Under the pieces are notes generated by a model. It was not told the origin of the DNA, did not search any database, and worked only from the letters and a program-made list of their open reading frames with translations. From Bacteriovoracaceae bacterium (GTDB taxonomy: Bacteria > Bdellovibrionota > Bacteriovoracia > Bacteriovoracales > Bacteriovoracaceae): 32,184 bases of DNA. Positions 8,692 through 16,276 of the stretch are shown in pieces; the first letter of the stretch is position 1, and each line of letters starts with the position of its first letter. The stretch is taken from positions 1 to 32,184 of the forward strand of contig JABIHA010000083.1 in NCBI GenBank assembly GCA_018649885.1, read 5' to 3'. The translations under genes and the position numbers were made by a program.

Positions 8692-9312
8692 TTGACCAGA
8701 ATATTTCCCATCCTCTTTTTGCTATATCTCTTTGCAGGGCCGGCAATACTATTTTCACAAACAGCAGAAGATGAAGATCAAGCGGACATTGAAAAGCTTC
8801 AAAACCAGATGAAAAATACTGCCGAGATTATGGAGCAGCTTAAGGGGCAGGTTGAAACAGATGAAGACGGCAATCCCATAGTAAAAAAGGGAGCAGCGGG
8901 TTCAGGGGACTCTTTAGCACATTTAGACAAAATGGACCCCAAGCAACTTAAAGAAACTTTCCTATCTAAAATCCCCAATCCCAAGGCCCAAAAATTTCTT
9001 AAAGAGCACCCAGCATTTTTAAATTTTCTGGTAAAATTTTTGAAAAATAAGCCGGCACGAGACGGCTTTATTAGTATTCCCTCAAAGAAAAAGCAATTGA
9101 AGATCTTTGGTGGGGCATCTCTTGCGATCTTTATCATAGGTTTTATTTGGAACGCTAATGTTCCAAATGATGCGGGGATTTTTCGCAAAATTTTTAGAAA
9201 ATTAGTTATAAGCGGCTTCACAACCGTTTCCATATTCTGCTCATTTGGGTATATATTCCGAGTTGAGTTGATGCCAACGTTTAACATGATTAGATCAAGT
9301 GTTGGTTTTTAA
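8692..9312 (+). CDS. Unknown exported membrane protein downstream of secF (TTG start)
   Basis: I do not recognise a family. The 206-aa product begins with a signal peptide or helix (IFPILFLLYLFAGPAILFSQ), followed by a charged segment rich in Asp, Glu and Gln and a KKLKIF-type basic stretch. Two hydrophobic helices lie near residues 140-155 and 175-192. The first in-frame start is TTG at 8692, with AGGATGAAG just before; the nearby ATG at 8684 is in another frame and stops at once. The 24-base gap to secF and 13-base gap to the next gene suggest co-transcription with the Sec genes, but no link to export has been shown here. Confidence 0.7.
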   Translation: MTRIFPILFLLYLFAGPAILFSQTAEDEDQADIEKLQNQMKNTAEIMEQLKGQVETDEDGNPIVKKGAAGSGDSLAHLDKMDPKQLKETFLSKIPNPKAQKFLKEHPAFLNFLVKFLKNKPARDGFISIPSKKKQLKIFGGASLAIFIIGFIWNANVPNDAGIFRKIFRKLVISGFTTVSIFCSFGYIFRVELMPTFNMIRSSVGF

Positions 9313-9325
9313 GGATTAAATCTTT

Positions 9326-10231
9326 ATGGCAAAAAAAATCGCCATCGTGCTCGTTTTGCTACTTGTGGCCTTTGGGATCTACAAGTATTTCTTTGGTGCT
9401 GAAGAGGCTCCTGAAGAAATTGTAGAAGTTCAGAAAAAAATAAAAGTTGATACTGAAGAGGTCTCGCTGGGTGATGGGAAGAAACCTGCCCCCAAAGCGG
9501 TGGTGAAGAAAAAGGTTGTTGAAGAAGTCGATCCAGACAATATTAAGTTAGAGGCCACGGAAGTAAAACGAATTGTTGAAGTGGAAGTGGCCAAAAATCG
9601 TAAATTTTTAGAAAAGTGTGAAGAAAATGTCGACAATGCTTTTGAAGATCTTCTCGATGTTGACCCCGATGAATTTTACGAAGATGAGCTATTAATTCAG
9701 CAGGCCTTGGAAAAAATGAGAAGGATGCAATTAAACTCACCTTCTATGTCGAGAATCTTAGAGGTGACTGCAGATAATCCCAAAGGGCTTGATGATAAGT
9801 GGCTAGTTGAACAAAGTATGGATCTCAGACCTTGTAGACCCTTTATGAGAATGGAATTCATGGGAAGGCTTCTTGACGGAGTAGGGGAAGAGAAGTGGAC
9901 TCCAGAGTTTTCAGATCAAATAAAAAGTTTCGTACTTCTTCAAATTAAAGACGGCATACAAGGTGAGTCGAGAATGTTTAGCATCGGCCTTTACTCATCA
10001 CTTTTAAATAAAATGGTCAAACTAGGAATGGTTGACTCTCAATTTGAATCAGATCTAAAGAGAATTGAAGATCAAGTCAGAGACTACACAGAAAACCTTC
10101 GCAACCAAGTTGATGTTAGAGACGCAGAAGATGTTGGAGGGGCCGTTAAGTGGTTCTCACAAGACGTCAAAGAAGCGCGCCGGATTCGTGACGAAATGAA
10201 TGAGATTTATCGTAGTGTTGAGGGGCGGTAG
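9326..10231 (+). CDS. Unknown membrane-anchored protein after secF
   Basis: Product of 301 aa with one N-terminal helix (residues 4-24), then an acidic and Lys-rich linker (about 25-75) and a mostly helical, charged domain at about 75-301. It has no cysteine lipobox and no enzyme motif that I can see. The topology suggests an inner-membrane anchor with a periplasmic helical domain. SD AAGGA lies 10 bases before the ATG. It is the last gene of the probable yajC-tatA-secD-secF transcript. No function is proposed. Confidence 0.7.
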   Translation: MAKKIAIVLVLLLVAFGIYKYFFGAEEAPEEIVEVQKKIKVDTEEVSLGDGKKPAPKAVVKKKVVEEVDPDNIKLEATEVKRIVEVEVAKNRKFLEKCEENVDNAFEDLLDVDPDEFYEDELLIQQALEKMRRMQLNSPSMSRILEVTADNPKGLDDKWLVEQSMDLRPCRPFMRMEFMGRLLDGVGEEKWTPEFSDQIKSFVLLQIKDGIQGESRMFSIGLYSSLLNKMVKLGMVDSQFESDLKRIEDQVRDYTENLRNQVDVRDAEDVGGAVKWFSQDVKEARRIRDEMNEIYRSVEGR

Positions 10232-10311
10232 TTACCTTGAAGCTTTTTTGCTCACATAATAGCAATCCTACCAAATTAGATTAATTTGATATCTTATAAT
10301 TTCAATTACAT

Positions 10312-10345
10312 TTGAATTGAATTGAATTGAATTGAATTGAATTGA
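10312..10345 (+). repeat. TTGAA pentanucleotide microsatellite
   Basis: Six perfect TTGAA units (10312-10341) followed by TTGA. It lies 80 bases after the stop of the preceding gene, in non-coding sequence. Confidence 0.95.
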
Positions 10346-10369
10346 TCTTTTGCTTTTGCAGCTCTTAGT

Positions 10370-10479
10370 AAGTTTCAGCAAAAATTTTGAATTCGAATGT
10401 ATTTGTGCACGCCCCTGGAAAGTGCTGTGATTTAATGTGAGTTTTGTAGAGGGGCTTTTATCAAGGCGTAGGTTTTTAA
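10370..10479 (+). repeat. Direct repeat copy 1 (110 bp)
   Basis: Copy 1 of a block starting AAGTTTCAGCAAAAA and ending GGCGTAGGTTTTTAA. It differs from copy 2 at 10588 only by the A/T run near the start and one substitution. Weaker similarity continues to about 10540. The block contains TTTGTGCACGCC, which occurs a third time at 10571-10582 just before copy 2. It has no coding potential that I can support. Confidence 0.93.
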
Positions 10480-10587
10480 AGAGTATGGCCTTTTATTGAT
10501 GAGGTGTTTTTGGTGGTAGCAAATGCTTTTATGGACAGGGGAATTGTTAGATTGTGGCTGTTTGGTTTTGTTTGTGCACGCCTTTTT

Positions 10588-10698
10588 AAGTTTCAGCAAA
10601 AAAATTTGAATTCGAATGTATTTGTGCACGCCCCTGGAAAGTGCTGTGATTTACTGTGAGTTTTGTAGAGGGGCTTTTATCAAGGCGTAGGTTTTTAA
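10588..10698 (+). repeat. Direct repeat copy 2 (111 bp)
   Basis: Second copy of the block at 10370-10479, 218 bases downstream. Weaker similarity continues to about 10771 with a 13-base length difference. Together the copies make most of the non-coding space between the Sec-linked operon and the HNH gene. Confidence 0.93.
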
Positions 10699-10790
10699 GC
10701 AGAGTCATTTTTTATTGATGTGTCGATCTTGCTGGGCCTAACTTTCGTGGTAATTGCTTTTATGGAAAGGTGAATATGTGGGGGATTCGT

Positions 10791-10907
10791 GAAGCCCAAG
10801 CTTATAGCTTGCTTCTCTCGGTGTGTCCCACCGCAGGTGGTGTTTGGCGTTTTGTGGGTGGTATTCGCGAAGCCGCACTTTACGGCCACTCCGGCGGAGC
10901 TTGCTTC
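10791..10907. repeat. Two related GAAGC...GCTTC palindromic elements
   Basis: Two elements share ATTCGyGAAGCC at one side and GCTTGCTTC at the other. The first is GAAGC (10791-10795) with GCTTC (10811-10815), containing an inner AAGC-TTATA-GCTT hairpin. The second is GAAGC (10869-10873) with GCTTC (10903-10907), containing CTCC-GGC-GGAG. Between them lies CCACC-GCA-GGTGG. They are just downstream of the HNH gene. Confidence 0.6.
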
Positions 10908-11016
10908 TTTTATTGAGTTCAGTCGTTTTTGGGAGCTTGAGTTTGTATGGGAAATTGATGTAGCTTGACCCTGATTTGAGAGAGTGAGAAGAAACTTGGT
11001 GCAATTTAGATTTTTT

Positions 11017-11886
11017 CTAGCTCTGGTTTATGTAGAGGTCCATTTTTTGTTGTGAAAGTGCGACTATTGCGGCCCTGGTGTTGCAATTTGAGCATAATTG
11101 GCGCACGTTACCGATCGCCGATGATCCTCCCTTGCTGTAGGGGATGATGTGATCAAAGTGTAGGTTGTATTTTGAAGCGCAGTTTTCGCATTTGTTGCCT
11201 GATCTTTTTATGACTGCTTTTTTGATGGCAGCTGAGATGGTTCTGGAATTAGTGATGACTTTAGATTTTCTTGATCCAATACTCATAATCTTTTTTCTGA
11301 TGGATTTTGCAGTAGAGTTAATTGCATGCCCAATTATGTCTTCTGGTTTATAGATTCTGCTGTTGGAAAGCTGCTCTTTAATAAACTCATAATCTTTTGC
11401 GGTTTGTCCCACTAAGGTCAAGTGGATGCGAAGAGTTCCATCTGAGTGTGATCTTGTTTTGGATTTTGTGGCACGCTTTTTTCCTGTCAGATCGTCTACA
11501 AGCTCTCTTGTCTGGGTTTGAGTTTTACCCTTAATGCTATTAAGTATTTCATTTTTCTTTTTATTACTTTTGATATTTCCTACCAAATTTGAGACTTCAG
11601 CGAGGTTAGTAAGAGTGACCTGCTTATTTGCCAGAGCTTTATCTGCACAGGGTACATGCCTTAGGGTCTTAGCTGCTAAAACCCTTCGACTTGTTTCGCT
11701 ATCACTTTTGTTGAAATTTTTTCGAATATATTTAAATAGTGAGCCGGACCCGCTATCACAAAAAAGTCTTCTTCTATTCACTTCATTAATGTGTCGGAGG
11801 AACTGGCGAGTACAGTGTTCCTCTTTTTCATTCCACATTTTAGTGTCTGCAATTAATTTTTTATCTGATAAATTTCGTAGTGACAA
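11017..11886 (-). CDS. HNH endonuclease family protein (TTG start)
   Basis: Product of 289 aa. The N-terminal two-thirds is helical and charged, resembling the DUF222-like module that precedes HNH domains. The C-terminal HNH domain is complete: zinc cysteines C233xxC236 and C265xxC268, catalytic DH at 245-246 (HFDHIIPYSKGG), and Asn 260. HNH enzymes of this kind are metal-dependent DNA nucleases; the target here is unknown. The start is TTG, supported by AGGAGGT five bases upstream. Such genes are often present in many copies in Bdellovibrio-type genomes. It is a solitary gene flanked on its 3' side by repeats and palindromes, which could be linked to mobility. Confidence 0.85.
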   Translation of the reverse strand: MSLRNLSDKKLIADTKMWNEKEEHCTRQFLRHINEVNRRRLFCDSGSGSLFKYIRKNFNKSDSETSRRVLAAKTLRHVPCADKALANKQVTLTNLAEVSNLVGNIKSNKKKNEILNSIKGKTQTQTRELVDDLTGKKRATKSKTRSHSDGTLRIHLTLVGQTAKDYEFIKEQLSNSRIYKPEDIIGHAINSTAKSIRKKIMSIGSRKSKVITNSRTISAAIKKAVIKRSGNKCENCASKYNLHFDHIIPYSKGGSSAIGNVRQLCSNCNTRAAIVALSQQKMDLYINQS

Positions 11887-12310
11887 AGCTACCTCCTGGG
11901 TGGGAGTAACATAGCATTTAAATCATGTTTACTACATTAAAAGGTTGAGCATTTGTTCTTGTGAGGTGGTGTAGAGGTAATGTAGGAGGTGCTCTACAAG
12001 TTTTAGTTGTGAAAAATCCACTCACATATCTTGTAATAAATCGTGTAAATTTAGGCAACTACAAACAAATCTCTAATGGGGTAGGTAGACGGTTGAGTTG
12101 GAAAAAATCAATGAAAGTAATTTGTGGAAGGTAGTAGAGCTAAGAGGTGCAAAGGAGTTTTAAAAAACAAAATAACCTACTATATCAATTTTTTTCTATG
12201 GAAAAGATTTCTCTTTGCCACACTTTGTCGCGTCTGGGGTGTTGAATTTAAAAAACCAAACCGAAGTTTAGTAAAATGCTAGATGCGTTTACCGCGAAGA
12301 CGAGGTTACT
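11887..12310. other. 424-bp gene-free stretch with the HNH leader
   Basis: I see no supported gene. It holds the SD and presumably the promoter of the minus-strand HNH gene at its left end, and the promoter of the plus-strand lipoprotein at its right end. One possible hairpin is GTAGAG (11971-11976) with CTCTAC (11992-11997), with a 15-nt loop. Confidence 0.5.
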
Positions 12311-13177
12311 ATGGGTAATAGATTTTTTTATACGGTTATTTTTGCATTTCTTATTATTCCCATTATTCACTCCTGTAATCCAGGGCCAGAAGAGCCTGAT
12401 AAAGATCCAGGGCCTGGTGAAGTAGAGGGCATGCCAATTAAGCCAGAACCAGAAGAGATTACATGGTGGATACCGGAGCCCGGGATCTCATGGGATGTTC
12501 AATTTGATCGCTTTCCTCCTCTTACTTATCACGATGGAGTAGAGGTCTATATTCTTGATCTCTATGGGACTCCTGATGATATTTTTAATGATCTTAAGAG
12601 TCGAGGGAATAAAATTATTTGTTATGTTAGCACCGGTACACTTGAAGTTAACCGGGCAGATGCTGATGAATTTCCTGAGTATCTTCTTGGAAATGAAATG
12701 GCGGAGTGGGAAGGAGAATTTTGGCTTGATGTGAGATATACCAAAGAGCTGCGTGAGCTTATGGGGAAAAGATTTGATTACGCTAAAGAGCGTGGTTGTG
12801 ATGCGATTGACGCTGACAATATGGACTCCTACTCAAATAGTACTGGGCTTGATGTCACAATGGAGGACCAAGTTCTTTACAACGCTATCATTGCCACAGA
12901 GGCGCATGATAGGGGGATGGCCATTGGTCTAAAAAATGCTTTGGTGTTAATAGAGACGTTAGTGGATTATTATGACTTTGGATATAATGAGCAGTGCTAT
13001 CAATATAATGAATGCCACTATATGCGACCTTTTATAGAAAAGGGTAAGGCTGTATTTGGTATTGAGTATAAGCTTAATAAAAGAGACTTTTGTGATAGGG
13101 CGAATGAGGAGAACTTTGACTTTTTGGTTAAAGGGCCCGGATTTGATCTTGGACCGTTTCGGGAGTCTTGTCGTTAA
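12311..13177 (+). CDS. GH114-like (endo-alpha-1,4-polygalactosaminidase family) lipoprotein
   Basis: Product of 288 aa with a lipoprotein signal peptide ending IIHS-C22, then a Pro/Glu-rich linker (23-50) and a TIM-barrel-type domain. Motifs of the GH114/TM1410 family are visible: ITWWIPEPGISWDVQFD, VYILDLYGTP, KIICYVSTGTLE, a WLDVR segment, the acidic GCDAIDADNMDSY block that contains the likely catalytic Asp, and IGLKNA. Characterised relatives cleave alpha-1,4-linked galactosamine polymers of biofilms. Here the product would be a membrane-anchored hydrolase; the substrate is inferred only from the family. SD GAGG is present. It is a single gene followed by a tandem repeat. Confidence 0.85.
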   Translation: MGNRFFYTVIFAFLIIPIIHSCNPGPEEPDKDPGPGEVEGMPIKPEPEEITWWIPEPGISWDVQFDRFPPLTYHDGVEVYILDLYGTPDDIFNDLKSRGNKIICYVSTGTLEVNRADADEFPEYLLGNEMAEWEGEFWLDVRYTKELRELMGKRFDYAKERGCDAIDADNMDSYSNSTGLDVTMEDQVLYNAIIATEAHDRGMAIGLKNALVLIETLVDYYDFGYNEQCYQYNECHYMRPFIEKGKAVFGIEYKLNKRDFCDRANEENFDFLVKGPGFDLGPFRESCR

Positions 13178-13210
13178 AGTCGTTACTTGAAAATGTCGGG
13201 AATTTGAGTG

Positions 13211-13444
13211 GTTAGATTTGGCCTTTGGGCAAGCCTCGTTGCTGGCTCTGTATGCTTATGGGTAGTAGGCTTCGATACTAAACTTTAAATTTTTGGGTTT
13301 TGTAGGGGTTAGATTTGGCTTTTGGCCAAGCCTCGTTGCTGGCTCTGTATGCTTATGGGTAGTAGGCTTCGATACTAAACTTTAAATTTTTGGGTTTTGT
13401 AGGGGTTAGATTTGGCCTTTGGCCAAGCCTCGTTGCTGGCTCTG
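13211..13444 (+). repeat. 97-bp tandem repeat, about 2.4 copies
   Basis: Units start at 13211, 13308 and 13405 (GTTAGATTTGGC...), with an exact 97-base period. Units 1 and 2 differ at two positions; unit 3 is truncated after about 40 bases, where the sequence switches to a GCACA-CTTA-TGTGC hairpin (13444-13457). Each unit contains a small inverted repeat around TTTGGCC/GGCCAA and AGCC/GGCT. No open reading frame runs through it. Confidence 0.95.
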
Positions 13445-13483
13445 CACACTTATGTGCGGGGGCATTGGGGGCGGCGAGCGGCT

Positions 13484-13514
13484 CACAAAATTGTCCCGCT
13501 GGGACATTTTTGTG
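13484..13514 (-). terminator. Long hairpin, probable terminator of the 498-codon lipoprotein gene
   Basis: CACAAAATTGTCCC (13484-13497), loop GCT, GGGACATTTTTGTG (13501-13514): a 14-bp stem with one mismatch. It lies 12 bases beyond the stop of the minus-strand gene ending at 13526. The T-run is within the arm rather than after it, so its efficiency as an intrinsic terminator is uncertain. Confidence 0.55.
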
Positions 13515-13525
13515 CGCACAAGCGC

Positions 13526-15010
13526 TTACTGCATCTTAGGCACGCAAGCAATTCTTTTATCTGATGGGGTGACGCTCGTTCTGAGACCATCTACTCCATC
13601 ATCGCTTGAGCCGATCTGGCTTGGTGACTTAACTAAGTAAGTTTTTTGATAAGATTTTTTCGTGAGTGGATTGACCGTGTCTGCAGGCCAGTAGTATTTA
13701 ATTTGTTTGAATTCAGATGCGGCTCCATCAGCAGGGATGGGAGTCATATCATCATCAGTGTAAAACCAAATTTGATTTAAAAGTCCTTGTCTGATTAACA
13801 TGTAATCAGGGGGAAGAACTGTCACGGTTCCATCGTCGGCGACAAAGGATTCTGATTCCTTTTCTGCCAGATAGAGCCCTTCAGTATCGGCGCCCACTAA
13901 GTCTTTAAGGATTTGAAAAGTAGGCTCTGCTGTATTGTAGTTGTCACTTGTGGGACAAAATGGATTTCCGTCATTATCAATCCAAGGTTGCATCACATAA
14001 CCCATTCTGGTCGTGCTCTCTGCTCCTGGATAATTCCACCACTGGAATTCGGTGAATATATTAATAGATGCGCCAGTAACGCCGTAGTCGTCTTCTAGGC
14101 TTGTTTCAATATCATCGTTAACGTCGAGTTTACCGTTTTCATCTTGATCGTAAAATCTGATATCTGTCTCAGACCAAAAGTGCATAAAGCCATCTTCTAA
14201 AAATAGGCGAGGGTAGTCAGCACTATCGGTGTTACCGTACTTATTTACATCATGACAAAATAAGAAATCATTTCCCGCCGGAAGGTTTGGTGGTTCGGCG
14301 TAATCTGGGAAATAGTAGTGGTTCATGGCCCCTTGCTCATAGTAATTGTCAGAGCCAGTAGTGGTTCCACTTCTTGTAATACATGTGTACATATTCAGAG
14401 GTGTAACCTGCAAAGGCCCTAGAGGCGTTGACGTATCGATAGACTCTTTTAGACGAAGCTGAATAGTGGAGCTTTTCACGCCTGAGACTTTCTCTTCTAA
14501 GTGAATTAAATAGGTCTTGTCATAATCAAGTGTGGTGATGACCGAGCTAAACTGAGTTGAGCCACTGCTGATAGACGCTTCAAGTGCGGTATCAGAGTTA
14601 TTGTAATCGGCCACAAGCTGACAGCTTGGTACTAATTCGTCTGTACTGAGCTCTACATTACACCAGTTGTATAAATCCCCTAAACTTTCATTTAAAAGAA
14701 TATCTGTTCCCAGTGTTACATTCACATAGAGCGTGAGATCAAGATCATTTTTATCAGAGCAAAAGGAATCACAATTTCCAATATTGTAGGCCACCTTTTC
14801 TTTACAAGCACAGTAGTCACTTTCGAGTTCAACGCCTTCAGGTCTTTCCACTGTCACGGTCTCTTCAGTTTCTTCTTCGCCTGTGGTGTCATCGGTTGTA
14901 TCGAAAGTGTTGAGCCATCGACTCTTACTAGATCCCTTAGAGTCAGGCATACATGAGCTTAAAAGCGTCACCATGGTGAGCATTGTAAGTATTGTGAATA
15001 GTTTTTTCAT
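13526..15010 (-). CDS. Large lipoprotein of unknown function
   Basis: I do not recognise the family. The preferred start is the ATG at 15010, because it gives a textbook lipoprotein signal peptide (MKKLFTILTMLTMVTLLSSC, lipidated Cys 20); an in-frame ATG at 15022 adds only MSCV. The mature protein of about 475 aa begins with an acidic, Thr/Glu-rich linker, followed by a Cys-containing segment (YCACKEKVAYNIGNCDSFC). It has a beta-rich body and one EF-hand- or dockerin-like loop (DQDENGKLDVNDD) in the middle. It is likely anchored to the outer membrane. It stands alone between the 97-bp tandem repeat and the IHF/HU gene, which is divergent. Confidence 0.75.
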   Translation of the reverse strand: MKKLFTILTMLTMVTLLSSCMPDSKGSSKSRWLNTFDTTDDTTGEEETEETVTVERPEGVELESDYCACKEKVAYNIGNCDSFCSDKNDLDLTLYVNVTLGTDILLNESLGDLYNWCNVELSTDELVPSCQLVADYNNSDTALEASISSGSTQFSSVITTLDYDKTYLIHLEEKVSGVKSSTIQLRLKESIDTSTPLGPLQVTPLNMYTCITRSGTTTGSDNYYEQGAMNHYYFPDYAEPPNLPAGNDFLFCHDVNKYGNTDSADYPRLFLEDGFMHFWSETDIRFYDQDENGKLDVNDDIETSLEDDYGVTGASINIFTEFQWWNYPGAESTTRMGYVMQPWIDNDGNPFCPTSDNYNTAEPTFQILKDLVGADTEGLYLAEKESESFVADDGTVTVLPPDYMLIRQGLLNQIWFYTDDDMTPIPADGAASEFKQIKYYWPADTVNPLTKKSYQKTYLVKSPSQIGSSDDGVDGLRTSVTPSDKRIACVPKMQ

Positions 15011-15022
15011 CACACAACTCAT

Positions 15023-15362
15023 ATAAGTATTAATCCCCTAAACCTAACGGTTTTATTCCTAAGCATTATCGTCAGGTATATGGCAAACCTTAGGAAAAAC
15101 CACATTTTGCACTTATTATTTTAAATTTTATTGAGTCTGAGCGCTCTACCAGTGGCCTAAAAAAAGGGATAATTGTTTAATTCCAAAGTGTTGTCAGTGA
15201 GTCCATAAAATTTATTTAGGTGAGTGGGGGGGCGCGAAAAGTTGCCTTTTGGAGCGCAGAGGCAAAAAATGACACGAAAATTCCAACTAGCTTAGAATCC
15301 GTTAAGTGCTAAAATTTACTAGTACTAAAAATTTTTTTGTTTCTTTTAGAAGGAGAATCAAA
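15023..15362. other. Divergent intergenic region before the IHF/HU gene
   Basis: I see no supported gene. It contains a G7 run (15226-15232) and an inverted repeat TTGCCT (15242-15247) / AGGCAA (15260-15265). Promoters of both divergent genes must lie here, but I cannot place them with confidence. Confidence 0.4.
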
Positions 15363-15668
15363 ATGACAAAAGCTGACCTTATAGCGGCCATTGAAAAGCA
15401 AGCAGGGATACCTCATAAGAAGGCGGAAATGGTAGTGAATATTACCTTTGACTCAATGATTAAGGCCCTTTATGCAGACGAGAGAATAGAGATCAGAGGG
15501 TTTGGATCTTTTGCTAACAGGAATTACAAGGCCTATGAAGGGAGAAATCCTAAGACCGGGAAAGTGGTGAAAGTGTCACCAAAGAAAGTCCCATTCTTTA
15601 AGGTTGGAAAGCAGTTAAAAGAAATGGTGGACGCGGGCAAAGACAAATACGTCATTCGCGAAGCGTAA
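15363..15668 (+). CDS. IHF/HU family nucleoid DNA-binding protein
   Basis: Product of 101 aa, the usual length of HU/IHF subunits, which form dimers that bend DNA. The signature ERIEIRGFGSF at about residues 40-50, followed by GRNPKTGKVV in the DNA-intercalating arm and PFFKVGKQLKEMV at the C-terminus, is typical and closest to IHF-beta by eye. The ATG at 15363 is chosen over an upstream GTG at 15306 because AGAAGGAG lies 7 bases before it and the protein then starts as the family does (MTKADLIAAIEKQAG). It is a single gene with its own terminator. Confidence 0.95.
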   Translation: MTKADLIAAIEKQAGIPHKKAEMVVNITFDSMIKALYADERIEIRGFGSFANRNYKAYEGRNPKTGKVVKVSPKKVPFFKVGKQLKEMVDAGKDKYVIREA

Positions 15669-15678
15669 ACTATTCTAT

Positions 15679-15706
15679 GCAGGTCCGCTCTGGGCCTGCC
15701 TGCTTT
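15679..15706 (+). terminator. Rho-independent terminator of the IHF/HU gene
   Basis: GCAGGTCC (15679-15686), loop GCTCT, GGGCCTGC (15692-15699): an 8-bp stem with one U-G wobble, followed by CTGCTTTT. It lies 10 bases after the stop codon. Confidence 0.8.
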
Positions 15707-15794
15707 TCCCCTTAATTCTCTAAAAACGCACTCCCTTATTTTCAAAGCATTTCTTATTTGTTAAAACGAGTTGTTACTGCATTTTGTAGTTTAA

Positions 15795-15905
15795 GGAGAC
15801 GTGCCCACGGCTTCGATGAAAATGCGGATGAGCATTTTCAATTTGGTGACAGCAGTGGGACACTGAGTGTGGTTAGACAGAGTTCGAAGCCGCCCTCTGG
15901 AGAAA
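15795..15905 (+). ncRNA. Candidate structured RNA (three-way junction) before tRNA-Cys
   Basis: An outer 9-bp stem CGGCTTCGA (15808-15816) / TCGAAGCCG (15884-15892) encloses two hairpins. The first is TGAAAATGC (15817-15825) / GCATTTTCA (15832-15840) with loop GGATGA. The second is CAGTG (15853-15857) / CACTG (15861-15865) with loop GGA. The region begins with GGAGACGTGCCC, identical to the first 12 bases of the tRNA-Cys 144 bases downstream, and its 3' part contains a T-loop-like GTTCGAA. It matches no RNA class I know. It could be a small RNA, a processed leader of the tRNA transcript, or a rearranged tRNA copy. Transcription is not shown. Confidence 0.45.
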
Positions 15906-15938
15906 AGTGCAGAAGCTTGATCTTTAAAATTTTTATAG

Positions 15939-16016
15939 GGAGACGTGCCCGAGTGGTCCAAGGGAACGGTTTGCAAAACCGTACAGCCGCCGGTTCAAAT
16001 CCGGCCGTCTCCTCCA
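15939..16016 (+). tRNA. tRNA-Cys (GCA)
   Basis: Full cloverleaf: acceptor GGAGACG / CGTCTCC; D arm CCC...GGG; anticodon stem ACGGT / ACCGT with loop TTGCAAA, giving anticodon GCA; T arm GCCGG-TTCAAAT-CCGGC. The discriminator is U73, the main identity base of tRNA-Cys, and CCA is encoded (16014-16016). Its 3' end borders accessory genes, so it is a plausible integration site. Confidence 0.97.
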
Positions 16017-16276
16017 CCTAAACAGACCCAATTTTAACGATTCAAAACAAAATTTTTTAACAACTCGAAATCATTCAATCGAGGTTTCAGTAACTTAATC
16101 CAGGTCTTCGGCCCTAAACTGTCTCGAACTGTCTCACACTTTCTGCAAATGGCTTTTTTTGTGCTTGCTCTGTGCTTTTAAGCATTGAGTTAAATTCCAT
16201 AAGCACAAATGACCACGCATTCTTCCTTCGTCGTTACCCATATTTACTCCAAACCCTTTATGGGAGAGGGGGACGC
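16017..16276. other. Gene-free stretch after tRNA-Cys
   Basis: I see no supported gene between the tRNA and the XRE gene (325 bases in total with the operator-like palindromes). It is AT-rich near the tRNA. No copy of the tRNA 3' end was found by eye downstream in the window. Confidence 0.4.

Noticed and set aside
10738..11004. 88-codon minus-strand frame
   Set aside because: Runs through palindromes and repeats, has a basic low-information composition and no SD.
11534..11914. 126-codon plus-strand frame
   Set aside because: Antisense to the HNH gene, which has a full HNH domain and a strong SD; the frame has no recognisable domain.
13211..13444. CRISPR array
   Set aside because: Period is 97 bases with the whole unit repeated; there are no distinct spacers and no cas genes.
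15306..15362. GTG start extending the IHF/HU gene
   Set aside because: The family begins at the ATG at 15363, which has a strong SD; the extension is Lys/Phe-rich non-family sequence.
15795..15905. tRNA-Sec or 6S RNA
   Set aside because: The stem lengths and loops do not fit the tRNA-Sec cloverleaf or the long 6S hairpin with a central bubble.
15758..16021. 87-codon plus-strand frame over the candidate RNA and tRNA-Cys
   Set aside because: Contains the entire tRNA and its upstream structure; no SD.
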